This document shows, piece by piece, positions 1-6,326 of a stretch of DNA of 8,510 nucleotides. The first letter of the stretch is position 1; each line of letters starts with the position of its first letter. A program made the translations under genes and the position numbers. Location: contig JAEUMC010000323.1 of assembly GCA_016793415.1 (NCBI GenBank), forward strand, positions 1 to 8,510, written 5' to 3'. The stretch comes from Devosia sp. Lineage in GTDB: Bacteria; Pseudomonadota; Alphaproteobacteria; Rhizobiales; Devosiaceae. The notes beneath the pieces were generated by a model, which was given only the letters and a program-made list of their open reading frames with translations, was not told the DNA's origin and made no database searches.

Positions 1-458
1 CTCCGGCCGGGCTCACCGATACGGAGATGGGCTTTGGCTTCGACCGGCTCGGGGTACGGGTGCCGGCGATCGCCATTTCCGCCTATACGCAGGCCGGCAG
101 CATCATCCACGAGCCGATGCACCACGCCGCGGCGATCGCAACGCTCTGCAAGCGCTATGGTCTCGCCCCGCTCACCGCCCGCGACGCCGGCGCGCGCGAC
201 CTCGGCAACGCCATCAACCTCGCCGAGCCCCGCCCAATCGCCGATTGGCCGGAGACGACGCCGCAATATGTGCCGCCCAACCCAGAGGCCGGCGGCCCAT
301 TCTCGGAAGCGGCCGGCATGGCGCCGCTCAGTCCGCCCGGCAAGGCCCTGATGGGGCTGCTGGTGAAGAACTTCGGGCTGCCCACCGACGAAGTGCCCAC
401 CACCTATGACCAGGCCTATGCCCTGCTGCAGCGGCTCGGGCCGGGGCTGTTCGGATAG
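1..458 (+). CDS. Phosphoesterase (phospholipase C / acid phosphatase superfamily), C-terminal part
   Basis: The 5' end lies outside the window. The frame is open from base 3, reading PAGLTDTEMGFGFDRLGVRVP, through to the TAG at 456-458. The segment FDRLGVRVPAIAIS, followed by a HEP motif (IIHEPMHH), then an ATLCKRYGL helix and PLTARDA, is characteristic of the C-terminal end of the catalytic domain in the phosphoesterase family that includes phospholipase C and AcpA-type acid phosphatases. Those enzymes hydrolyse phosphate mono- or diesters, usually outside the cytoplasm. The metal-binding N-terminal part and any signal peptide are not visible, so substrate and location cannot be judged. A tail of about 70 residues rich in Pro and Gly follows the conserved part and ends LLQRLGPGLFG. 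The next gene starts 6 bases downstream and is probably co-transcribed. Family assignment is fairly secure; the specific activity is unknown. Confidence 0.8.
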   Translation, partial: PAGLTDTEMGFGFDRLGVRVPAIAISAYTQAGSIIHEPMHHAAAIATLCKRYGLAPLTARDAGARDLGNAINLAEPRPIADWPETTPQYVPPNPEAGGPFSEAAGMAPLSPPGKALMGLLVKNFGLPTDEVPTTYDQAYALLQRLGPGLFG

Positions 459-464
459 CGGCAG

Positions 465-1073
465 ATGACTTCAACCGCCGTCCTCCTGGTGCTCGTCGTC
501 ATTGCGCTGCTGGTCGCCGTGATCGCCTTCGACGTCTTCACCCTGGGGACCAAGGGGCGGTTGAACGCCCTCAAGCAGTGGCAGGTGCTGATCGGCACCA
601 TGCTCGGCTTCGTCACCGGCGCCGGCGTGCTGGCGATCTCCAGCGCCATTCAGGACGAAACCCAGGTGCGGCGCGACCGCGAGGCGCTGGTGCAGGTCGG
701 CACTGCCCTCAAGGTGGAAGCCAGCGACCTCGACAGCGTGCTCGCCCGGGCCCAGCTGCTGCGCGACACGTTGATGCCGAGCGACCCGCACAAGCCGGCC
801 GGCTGCAGCGGGCCGGTGAACGAGCTGGTCGACGCCTTCCAGCGCGAGACGCCGATCTACAGCGCGGCAGTGCCGAATTTCGTCAGGGTGGGCGAGCCCA
901 ACCTCCCGCTATTCGTCTCGTTCTATGCCGGCTTCGAGGAGCTGGCGCGGGCCGCCAAGCAGTATGGCGACAATGGCTGCCCGGTCGTCGCCAAGGAAAC
1001 GGTGGCCTTGTTCTATGGCCGCATCGAAGCGGCCCGCGCCGATTTCGCCAGGATCGCTGCGATCTACAAGTGA
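465..1073 (+). CDS. Unrecognised protein with two N-terminal membrane segments
   Basis: This 202-residue protein is not one I recognise. Two hydrophobic segments are visible, at about residues 4-25 (STAVLLVLVVIALLVAVIAF) and 40-62. The short loop between them carries Lys30, Arg32 and Lys37. By the positive-inside rule that loop should be cytoplasmic, which puts the rest of the protein (63-202) in the periplasm. Residues 63-100 look helical and charged, possibly a short coiled coil. The only two cysteines, Cys114 and Cys172, lie in the predicted periplasmic part and could form a disulfide. The ATG lies 6 bases after the preceding stop with no clear Shine-Dalgarno, so translation may be coupled to the upstream phosphoesterase. 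The stop is 15 bases from the stop of the convergent mepA. The reading frame is well supported by gene packing; the function is unknown. Confidence 0.75.
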   Translation: MTSTAVLLVLVVIALLVAVIAFDVFTLGTKGRLNALKQWQVLIGTMLGFVTGAGVLAISSAIQDETQVRRDREALVQVGTALKVEASDLDSVLARAQLLRDTLMPSDPHKPAGCSGPVNELVDAFQRETPIYSAAVPNFVRVGEPNLPLFVSFYAGFEELARAAKQYGDNGCPVVAKETVALFYGRIEAARADFARIAAIYK

Positions 1074-1088
1074 GCGTAGCGCGCCGGC

Positions 1089-1943
1089 TCAGTCGGCCTT
1101 GAGCACGGCGGTGCACGCCTTGGGCAGGTCGGCCAGCGTCAGCGGCGGGGCCGGCGGCTTGTCGCTCGGTTTGTAGGGCTCGTCGGTGAACCAGTAATCG
1201 AGCTCGGCGCCACAGCCATCACCTGCAGGAGCCGGGGCCTGGTTGACGCAGAGCTCCACCCCGGCCGGGCAATCGAGCCGCACGTGGAAATGGTCGTCGT
1301 GGCCGTACCAGGGGCGGATCTTATTGAGAAAGCTGCGGTCGCGCCAGGTAACGGCGCAGAGCGACTTCTTGATCCCCGGCGCGACAAAGATGCGGGCCAC
1401 GCCCGGCAGCTCGGCGGCGCGGTAGAGCAGCAGGCGCTGCGCTTCGCCGAAGCGCTGCGGGTCGATGTCGCGGGTGCCCTTTTTCAGCATCGAGCGGGCC
1501 GAGAGATTTTCACGCTCGTCGGCGCTGAGCTTGTAATCGGGCATGCGCTCGAACCAGATATCGACATCGAGGCCGATCTGGTGCGAGGCGTGACCGCTGG
1601 CCATCGGCCCGCCGCGCGCCTGCCCCATGTCGCCGACCAGAATCCCCGGCCAGCCATCCTGCGCCGCCGACTGCGCCAGCGCGCCGATGTAATTGACCAG
1701 CTCGGCGCTGCCCCAGCGCCGGTCGCGCGACAGCCGCATCGCCTGCCAGCCCGGCCCATCGGTCGGCAACTGCACCGCGCCGGCGATGCAGCCCTTGGCG
1801 TAGCTCCCGACCGGGATCTCGGGTCCGGTGGTCGGCGCATGCATGGCCCCGAACAGGTCGCGCGCCGGCTGCGCCAGCGCCGCCGAAGCCAGTGTCAGCA
1901 GGGCGACAGCCGCCAAAGCAAGCACGCGAAGCACAGCCATCAT
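1089..1943 (-). CDS. mepA: Penicillin-insensitive murein endopeptidase (MepA, peptidase family M74)
   Basis: This is a periplasmic zinc endopeptidase of the LAS group that cleaves D-alanyl-meso-diaminopimelate cross-links in peptidoglycan and is not inhibited by beta-lactams. From the ATG at 1943 it has 284 residues, close to the family's usual size. A signal peptide covers residues 1-24 (hydrophobic core VLALAAVALLTLASA, likely cut at ALA|QP). The mature part starts with the typical RDLFGA and SYAKGCIAGAVQLP segments. The zinc site is complete: SHQIGLDVD gives His121 and Asp128, and PWYGHDDHFHVRL gives His215, His218 and His220, with spacing matching E. coli MepA. The C-terminal Cys-containing region and proline-rich stretch (PPAPPL) follow. 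The frame is open further upstream to a GTG at 1964. The ATG at 1943 or 1940 is preferred because it leaves a compact signal peptide and a GGGGG run sits just upstream. The gene stands alone between the sugar operon and the convergent plus-strand pair. Confidence 0.93.
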   Translation of the reverse strand: MMAVLRVLALAAVALLTLASAALAQPARDLFGAMHAPTTGPEIPVGSYAKGCIAGAVQLPTDGPGWQAMRLSRDRRWGSAELVNYIGALAQSAAQDGWPGILVGDMGQARGGPMASGHASHQIGLDVDIWFERMPDYKLSADERENLSARSMLKKGTRDIDPQRFGEAQRLLLYRAAELPGVARIFVAPGIKKSLCAVTWRDRSFLNKIRPWYGHDDHFHVRLDCPAGVELCVNQAPAPAGDGCGAELDYWFTDEPYKPSDKPPAPPLTLADLPKACTAVLKAD

Positions 1944-2053
1944 CACCCCCAACGAAGCACCCACGACTCACGATTCTGATCGCAACATCAGGGCCGTGTC
2001 GTGGCGGAGCAGCACGTTCGGGCTTGCCTTGCTCCATCGCTATTGCACCACGC

Positions 2054-3091
2054 CTAGGGAGCGAGGTCAGCCAGCCGGATCGGGCGCTGCTGGGCGCTCG
2101 AGGCGAGGATCGCTTCGATCAGCCGATGCACCTTGAGCGCCTCCTCGCCGGTGACCAGGGGCTCACGGCCCTCATCGAGGGCATCGAGAAAATCCTCGAT
2201 CACGGCGCGGTGCCGGGCGTGCGAATAGCCCATGGGGTCGGCGCCGCCGCCATGGCCGGAGGCAGCGATGGAGTGATCCTCGATGCTGCCATCACGCCAG
2301 TAGAGCATCAGGCTTTCGCCTGACATAACTGCCGTGGCCCGGTCGAAGACGAGTTCCAGCCGCTCGGGAAAACCCGGGAAGCTGGCGGTGGTCGCCTCGA
2401 TCGAACCGATCGCGCCATTTTCGTAGCGGATCGCGGCGCTGACCACATCCTCGCATTCCATCCGGTGAGCTCGCGACGTGCCGACCATGGCGCTCACCTC
2501 GGCGACGGGGCCGGTGAGGCTCCGGAACAGATCGAGCGCGTGGATGGCCTGGGTCAGCAAGACGCCACCGCCGTCGCGTGCCAGCGTGCCGCGGCCCGGC
2601 TCGTCATAGTAGGCTTGGGCGCGCCACCAGCGGATCGAAGCCGAGGCAGTCACCAACTCGCCCAGTTCGCCCTGGGCAATGCGACGCCCGAGCTCGCGGG
2701 CAGCGGGGCGGGTGCGGTTCTGCAGCACGATGCCCAGCCGGACGCCGGCGTTGCGGGCGACCGCTACGACTTCGCGGGAGCGGGCCGGACTGTGCTCGAT
2801 CGGCTTTTCGAGCAGGATGGGTTTGCCGGCGGCGGCCGCCAGCCTGACCATTTCGAGATGCGCCGAGGGCGGGGTCAACACCAGCACCACCTCGACCTTG
2901 GGATCGCCGACCAGCGCCTCGAGGTCGTCGCTGACCGGAAAACCATAGGCGGCGTGGGCCGCGTCGCGACGTTCGACCGACCGGCTGAACAGGCCGATCA
3001 CCTCGGCCCGGTCGGCCAGATCGCGGAGGCTCAGAGCATGCGGCTGCAGTCCCATGCCGGCGCCGATCACGGCAATGCCCCTGCGCTGCAT
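2054..3091 (-). CDS. Gfo/Idh/MocA family NAD(P)-dependent oxidoreductase
   Basis: This is a 345-residue cytoplasmic dehydrogenase that probably oxidises or reduces a sugar, inositol or sugar-derived substrate. The N-terminal Rossmann fold begins at once with IAVIGAGMGLQPHA (nucleotide-binding glycines at 10, 12 and 14). VLVLTPPSAH lies at 69-78, and the family's EKPI motif at 95-98 supplies the catalytic-type Lys96. The C-terminal domain contains WWRAQAYYDEPGRGTLARDGGG and then LLTQAIHALDLF, with His184 and Asp187 at the usual active-site positions; this pattern resembles the WlbA-like members. The open frame continues 27 codons further upstream, into the palindromic repeat. The ATG at 3091 is chosen because AAGGAGG lies 5 bases before it and the Rossmann motif then starts at residue 7. 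It is the last gene of the sugar operon, 205 bases after the epimerase gene. The exact substrate is unknown. Confidence 0.9.
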   Translation of the reverse strand: MQRRGIAVIGAGMGLQPHALSLRDLADRAEVIGLFSRSVERRDAAHAAYGFPVSDDLEALVGDPKVEVVLVLTPPSAHLEMVRLAAAAGKPILLEKPIEHSPARSREVVAVARNAGVRLGIVLQNRTRPAARELGRRIAQGELGELVTASASIRWWRAQAYYDEPGRGTLARDGGGVLLTQAIHALDLFRSLTGPVAEVSAMVGTSRAHRMECEDVVSAAIRYENGAIGSIEATTASFPGFPERLELVFDRATAVMSGESLMLYWRDGSIEDHSIAASGHGGGADPMGYSHARHRAVIEDFLDALDEGREPLVTGEEALKVHRLIEAILASSAQQRPIRLADLAP

Positions 3092-3096
3092 GTGAG

Positions 3097-3103
3097 CCTC
3101 CTT
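3097..3103 (-). promoter_or_regulatory. Ribosome binding site deciding the oxidoreductase start
   Basis: AAGGAGG on the minus strand is followed by the 5-base spacer CTCAC and then ATG at 3091. This is the strongest Shine-Dalgarno in the window. It shows that the 27-codon upstream extension of the frame, whose first codons are repeat sequence, is not part of the protein. Confidence 0.8.
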
Positions 3104-3141
3104 GCCCATCGGCGCGCTCACCACAAGTAGCGCCACAAACT

Positions 3142-3246
3142 CGGTGTCATCCCGGCGAAGGCCGGGACCCATCCTGAGATTTCACCACGCCCCAGGCGGC
3201 CGGAAAGACCTCAGGATGGGCCCCGGCCTGCGCCGGGGTGACACCG
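3142..3246. repeat. Palindromic intergenic repeat (REP/BIME-like element)
   Basis: Two 39-base arms, at 3142-3180 and 3208-3246, are inverted copies of each other matching at 35 of 39 positions. They are separated by a 27-base centre (3181-3207). Each arm also contains its own small hairpin: CCGGC-GAAG-GCCGG in the left arm and CCCCGGC-CTGC-GCCGGGG at 3221-3238 in the right arm. The element lies between two same-strand genes of one operon. Palindromic units encoding RRRPGPILR or MGPGLRRDD in spurious frames are widespread in intergenic regions of alphaproteobacteria, and this one reads exactly that way. In the operon mRNA it would fold into a long stem, which could protect the upstream message or reduce expression of the downstream oxidoreductase. 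Only one copy is in the window, so dispersal in the genome is inferred from knowledge of such elements. Confidence 0.85.
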
Positions 3247-3286
3247 TGGGTGAGGAAATACCGGTGATAGAGCCGCAGCGCTGCAT
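3182..3286 (-). other. 34-codon small frame reading into the repeat, possible remnant gene start
   Basis: Directly after the TAG of the epimerase gene (3299-3297) comes AGGAGAGGCAAC and an ATG at 3286. The frame reads MQRCGSITGISSPTVSPRRR, runs through the right arm and the centre of the repeat, and stops at TGA 3184-3182. Its first codons, ATG CAG CGC, and the preceding purine-rich site match those of the real oxidoreductase start at 3091. Most of the peptide is repeat sequence and is unlikely to be a functional protein. The good initiation signal means ribosomes may nevertheless start here. It could be a relic of a start region separated from its gene by repeat insertion, a leader peptide, or coincidence. 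Confidence 0.3.
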
Positions 3287-3296
3287 GTTGCCTCTC

Positions 3297-4499
3297 CTAG
3301 CTCCGCCGTCCGACCACATCGATGGCGGCCAGCAGGCTCAACCCGGTGTGGTAACCAGGATCGAGATCCGGCGTCGCCGGCACGTAGTCGATCGGGCCGT
3401 CGTCGGTGAGGCACTGGTAGGCAATGCCGGTACCCTCGCGCCAGTAGTCGCGGAAGAACACCTCGTCGGCCTTCTGCCAGACGCGGAGGCTCTGGGCGCT
3501 GTGCGAGCACTCGTGACAGAGCGAGGCGCTGCGGATGGTTTCGGGCAGCGACCACCAGGGGCAATAGGGGCTGATCGGCGTGCCGGTTGCCGCCGACACC
3601 ACCAATCGCACGCCGGGGCCGACAAAGCCCTTGTCGAACGAGGAGACGAGGATGGTTTCGAGCACCCGCAACAGTTCGGGATCGACGTCGCCCTCGAGGT
3701 AATCGAGGGCGAAGCCGACGAACTCTATGCCATGCCCGACATTGCAGCGGTCTTCGCCCGGCACGTTGCGCAACAGCCCGCTGCCCGGATCGAAATACTT
3801 GTCGATCACATGGCCGATAAAGCGGTCGGCAAAGGCCGTGCGGTCGCGCCGACCGATGCGGGTCAGCAAGGCGCCGGCGCTGAGCATGATCATGCGCGGG
3901 CCGAAATCGGCAGCTTCGGCCTCGAGCATGGCGCGCGACAGCGGCATCTTTTCGTCGATCTGGAAGCGATCATCTTCGATCGCCGCGATCACTGTCTCCA
4001 AGGCCGCGAGCTGGCGCGGCAGGTCGGCCGGGGCGTAGCGCGCCGCGGCAGCGACCAGCCCCTTGGCGGCAAAGGTGTCGGAGAAGGTGAAGATATCGGA
4101 CGGCCGCGTCTGCGGCACGAATACCTCGCCCTCGAAGCGGATCGGCTGCATGGCGCGGTCGTAGCAGAAATACACGTGCCCATCGGTAGCGCGCAGCGGG
4201 TCGAGCGCGGCGTAGAGCCGGCGCCCGGCCCGGTCGAGCGCTTCGGTGAGGGACGGATCGATGCTGTCGAATGCCGCGGCGTGGGTGACGATGGCTTCCA
4301 GCGCGCGCCCCTGGATCCAGCCATAGACATGGTCGGGCCCGCGCCAGCCGTCGACCGCGGCGTAGTCGACGAGGCTCAGCGGGTTCATCTTGGTGTTGAC
4401 GAAAGCGCCGTGCAACGGCGGCCGCGCCAGCATCCAGCGCAGCGTCTGGGCATTGGAGGCGAGGTAGCGCTGCCGCGCCGCGGCGAAGAACGCGCTCAT
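3297..4499 (-). CDS. AGE-family epimerase/isomerase (N-acylglucosamine 2-epimerase superfamily)
   Basis: This is a 400-residue cytoplasmic enzyme expected to adopt the (alpha/alpha)6 barrel of N-acylglucosamine 2-epimerases and mannose/cellobiose-type isomerases. The catalytic landmarks line up, from memory, with those of renal AGE (Arg57, His248, Glu251, His382): WIQGRALEA gives Arg65, GHGIEF gives His256 and Glu259, and PGYHTG gives His384, all at nearly constant offset. PWWSLPE (314-320) matches the W-P-x-x-E helix of the family. Length is typical. The frame remains open upstream to 4910, but that part is a shadow of the permease gene. The start at 4499 gives a clean N-terminus, has AGGA just before it and overlaps the permease stop as ATGA, implying translational coupling. 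Its place in a sugar-transport operon points to isomerising or epimerising the imported sugar. Which sugar is not evident, and distant glycosidases with the same fold are a less likely alternative. Confidence 0.82.
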   Translation of the reverse strand: MSAFFAAARQRYLASNAQTLRWMLARPPLHGAFVNTKMNPLSLVDYAAVDGWRGPDHVYGWIQGRALEAIVTHAAAFDSIDPSLTEALDRAGRRLYAALDPLRATDGHVYFCYDRAMQPIRFEGEVFVPQTRPSDIFTFSDTFAAKGLVAAAARYAPADLPRQLAALETVIAAIEDDRFQIDEKMPLSRAMLEAEAADFGPRMIMLSAGALLTRIGRRDRTAFADRFIGHVIDKYFDPGSGLLRNVPGEDRCNVGHGIEFVGFALDYLEGDVDPELLRVLETILVSSFDKGFVGPGVRLVVSAATGTPISPYCPWWSLPETIRSASLCHECSHSAQSLRVWQKADEVFFRDYWREGTGIAYQCLTDDGPIDYVPATPDLDPGYHTGLSLLAAIDVVGRRS

Positions 4500-5368
4500 T
4501 CCTTCAGCCCCGTACCCGCGACGCCCTGGACGAAGTTGCGCCTCAGGAACACGAACAGCGTCACCGAGGGGACGAGGACGATGGCCGAGGCGGCGCTGAG
4601 GCGGCCGAGGTCGACGGTAAAGCCGGTCTGGAACAGCGCGAGGCCGACCTCGATGGTGTAGCTGTCCTTGGTGGTGGCGACGATCAACGGCCAGGCAAAG
4701 GCGGTCCAGGCCTGGAAGAAGGCGAGGACGAACAGCGCCCCGAGCGCGCCGCGCAGCAGCGGCACGACGATGCGGATGAAGATCCAGATCTCGCCGGCGC
4801 CGTCGATGCGGGCGGCCTCGAGCAGTTCGTCCGGGATCGAATGGATGACGTTCTGCCGGATCAGGAAGATGCCGAAGCTCATCACCAGGTAGCCGAGCAG
4901 CAGGCCCCACACCGAGTTGAGGATGCCCAGGCTCTGCGCCTGGAAGTAGAGCGGGATCATGTAGACCTCGAACGGCACGATGGCGGTGGCGAGGATAATG
5001 GCGAAGATCACGCTCATCGCCCGCGACGGAAATTTTGCGAGGATGTAGCCGGCAATGGTCGAGGTGATGAGGATCGCCACGGCCGACATGAGGGCGAAGC
5101 TGAAGCTGTTGAAGATCCAGCGCAGCAGCGGCGTATCGGCCAGCACCGCCTCGATATTGGCGAGGGTCGGCCGGGCCGGGATGACGGTGGGCGGCCAGCT
5201 CAACATTTCCTGAGGGGTCTTGAAGGCGTTGGCGACCAGCAGCACCAGCGGCAGGATCATCAACAGCCCGAACAGGCCGAGGAACAGGTCGATGCTCAGA
5301 TTGGTGGCGCGCACCTTGAAGGTGCGGTCACCGACCTCGCGGGCGTGCTTGTCGATATCGGCGCTCAT
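4496..5368 (-). CDS. Carbohydrate ABC transporter permease, MalG type (CUT1)
   Basis: This is a 290-residue inner-membrane permease subunit of a binding-protein-dependent sugar importer. Hydrophobic segments lie at about 25-47, 86-110, 118-140, 150-171, 205-226 and 259-277, giving the usual six. The ATPase-docking EAA loop is clear at 184-205 (EAARIDGAGEIWIFIRIVVP, then LL). The end, RRNFVQGVAGTGLKE, is typical of MalG-like proteins. The ATG at 5368 overlaps the stop of the preceding permease as ATGA, and its own stop overlaps the start of the epimerase gene in the same way, so the three genes are translationally coupled. The frame is open upstream to 5887, but those residues are an out-of-frame shadow of the other permease. 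It pairs with that permease to form the membrane channel. Confidence 0.93.
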   Translation of the reverse strand: MSADIDKHAREVGDRTFKVRATNLSIDLFLGLFGLLMILPLVLLVANAFKTPQEMLSWPPTVIPARPTLANIEAVLADTPLLRWIFNSFSFALMSAVAILITSTIAGYILAKFPSRAMSVIFAIILATAIVPFEVYMIPLYFQAQSLGILNSVWGLLLGYLVMSFGIFLIRQNVIHSIPDELLEAARIDGAGEIWIFIRIVVPLLRGALGALFVLAFFQAWTAFAWPLIVATTKDSYTIEVGLALFQTGFTVDLGRLSAASAIVLVPSVTLFVFLRRNFVQGVAGTGLKE

Positions 5369-6255
5369 CGGGCGGCCCTCTTGTCGCGCAGCAGGGTGAA
5401 CTGGACGAAGGTCAACAGCAGCACGATGGCGAGCAGCACCACGGCCTCGGACGCGGCATAGCCGACGCGGTAGTTGCGGAAGCTGTTCTCCAGCATATCG
5501 AGCACCAGCACGCGCACCTGTCGGCCCGGCGCGCCCTGCGCGTCGGAGGCCAGCACATAGACCTGGGCATAGACGTTGAAGGCGGACACCAGCGTCACCA
5601 CCGACACATAGAGGGTGATCGGCTTCAGCATCGGCACCGACAGGTGCCAGAACGACTGCCGGCCGGAGGCGCCGTCGAGCTTGGCGGCCTCGTAGACCGA
5701 GACCGGCAGGCTCTTGAAGCCGACGAGGTAGATCAGCACGGCGAAGCCGAGCGCCTGCCAGGAGCAAAGCACGATGACGCAGATGATCGACAGCACCGGG
5801 TCGAACAGCCACGACATCGGCTGCACGCCGAACAGCGAGAGGAACGCGTTGAGCGGCCCGAGCCGGGCGTCGAAAATCCATTTCCACGCCATGGCGGCGG
5901 GCACCAGCGACACCACGTGCGGGATGAACACCGCGGTTTCGTAGAAGGCGGCGAAACGCGAGCGGGTGCGATGGAAGATCAGCGCTGATATCACCAGCGA
6001 CAGCGGGATGGTGATCAGCAATACGCCGAAGGCGATGATCGAGGTGTTGAACAGCGCCTCATGGAACAGCCGGTCGCCCAGCAGTTCCTGGAAGTTCTTG
6101 AGGCCGATAAACGGCTTCTTCTTGGACAGGATGTCCCACTTGTGCAGGCTGAGCCGCAGGATCTCGCTGATCGGGTAGACCCGGACAAAGGCGAAGATGG
6201 CGATGACAGGCAGGATGGCGAGGAGCGAGAAGAGCAGGCGTCGTCGCTTCAGCAT
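5365..6255 (-). CDS. Carbohydrate ABC transporter permease, MalF/UgpA type (CUT1)
   Basis: This is a 296-residue inner-membrane permease, partner of the MalG-type subunit. The N-terminus MLKRRRLLFSLLAILPVIAI is followed by FVRVYPISEILRLSLHKWD, the standard beginning of this family. Six hydrophobic segments are seen, at about 7-27, 72-94, 105-127, 153-178, 211-233 and 268-290. The EAA loop lies at 189-210 (EAAKLDGASGRQSFWHLSVP, then ML). The start at 6255 is chosen over a GTG at 6279 because GGGGGAG (6270-6264) lies 8 bases upstream and the protein then begins as its relatives do. It follows the binding-protein gene after a 71-base gap that holds a hairpin. The sugar carried cannot be predicted. 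Confidence 0.93.
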   Translation of the reverse strand: MLKRRRLLFSLLAILPVIAIFAFVRVYPISEILRLSLHKWDILSKKKPFIGLKNFQELLGDRLFHEALFNTSIIAFGVLLITIPLSLVISALIFHRTRSRFAAFYETAVFIPHVVSLVPAAMAWKWIFDARLGPLNAFLSLFGVQPMSWLFDPVLSIICVIVLCSWQALGFAVLIYLVGFKSLPVSVYEAAKLDGASGRQSFWHLSVPMLKPITLYVSVVTLVSAFNVYAQVYVLASDAQGAPGRQVRVLVLDMLENSFRNYRVGYAASEAVVLLAIVLLLTFVQFTLLRDKRAAR

Positions 6256-6284
6256 GTCATCGTCTCCCCCGAGAAGCACGTGGT

Positions 6285-6308
6285 GCCTCCGGGACGAGCC
6301 CCGGAGGC
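6285..6308 (-). promoter_or_regulatory. Intercistronic hairpin between binding-protein and permease genes
   Basis: A perfect 9-bp stem, GCCTCCGGG and CCCGGAGGC, encloses a 6-base loop (6294-6299). It begins 18 bases after the TAA of the binding-protein gene. No T-run follows on the minus strand, so it is not a standard terminator. A stable stem at this position is common in sugar-uptake operons and usually protects the upstream message or causes partial termination, giving more binding protein than permease. That role is inferred here. Confidence 0.6.
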
Positions 6309-6326
6309 GAGTTTGTCCAGTCGGGC

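Noticed and set aside
1071..1091. Short inverted repeat TGAGC/GCTCA joining the two convergent stop codons
   Set aside because: Five base pairs around an 11-base loop without T-runs is within chance expectation.
1284..1979. A 231-codon plus-strand frame antisense to mepA
   Set aside because: No domain is visible, and it opposes a gene with a full catalytic signature and signal peptide.
2006..2035. Possible terminator hairpin after the oxidoreductase gene (GGAGCA/TGCTCC)
   Set aside because: Only 6 bp with an 18-base loop and no T-run; too weak to call. I see no other clear signal in the 110 bases between 1944 and 2053.
3092..3172. 27-codon extension of the oxidoreductase beginning MGPGLRRDD
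   Set aside because: This is repeat-derived sequence. The strong Shine-Dalgarno and Rossmann motif place the start at 3091.
3102..4661. A 519-codon plus-strand open frame antisense to the epimerase and permease genes
   Set aside because: It starts in the palindromic repeat, has no recognisable domain and is rich in Arg, Gly, Ala and His. It mirrors the codon structure of well-supported minus-strand genes, as expected in GC-rich DNA.
4500..4910. Upstream extension of the epimerase frame
   Set aside because: The extra 137 codons read as Arg/Pro-rich sequence overlapping the permease gene in another frame. The ATG at 4499 gives the natural protein and an ATGA overlap.
5369..5887. Upstream extension of the MalG-type permease frame
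   Set aside because: The extra 173 residues are an Arg/Ala-rich shadow of the MalF-type gene. The family-typical N-terminus begins at 5368.
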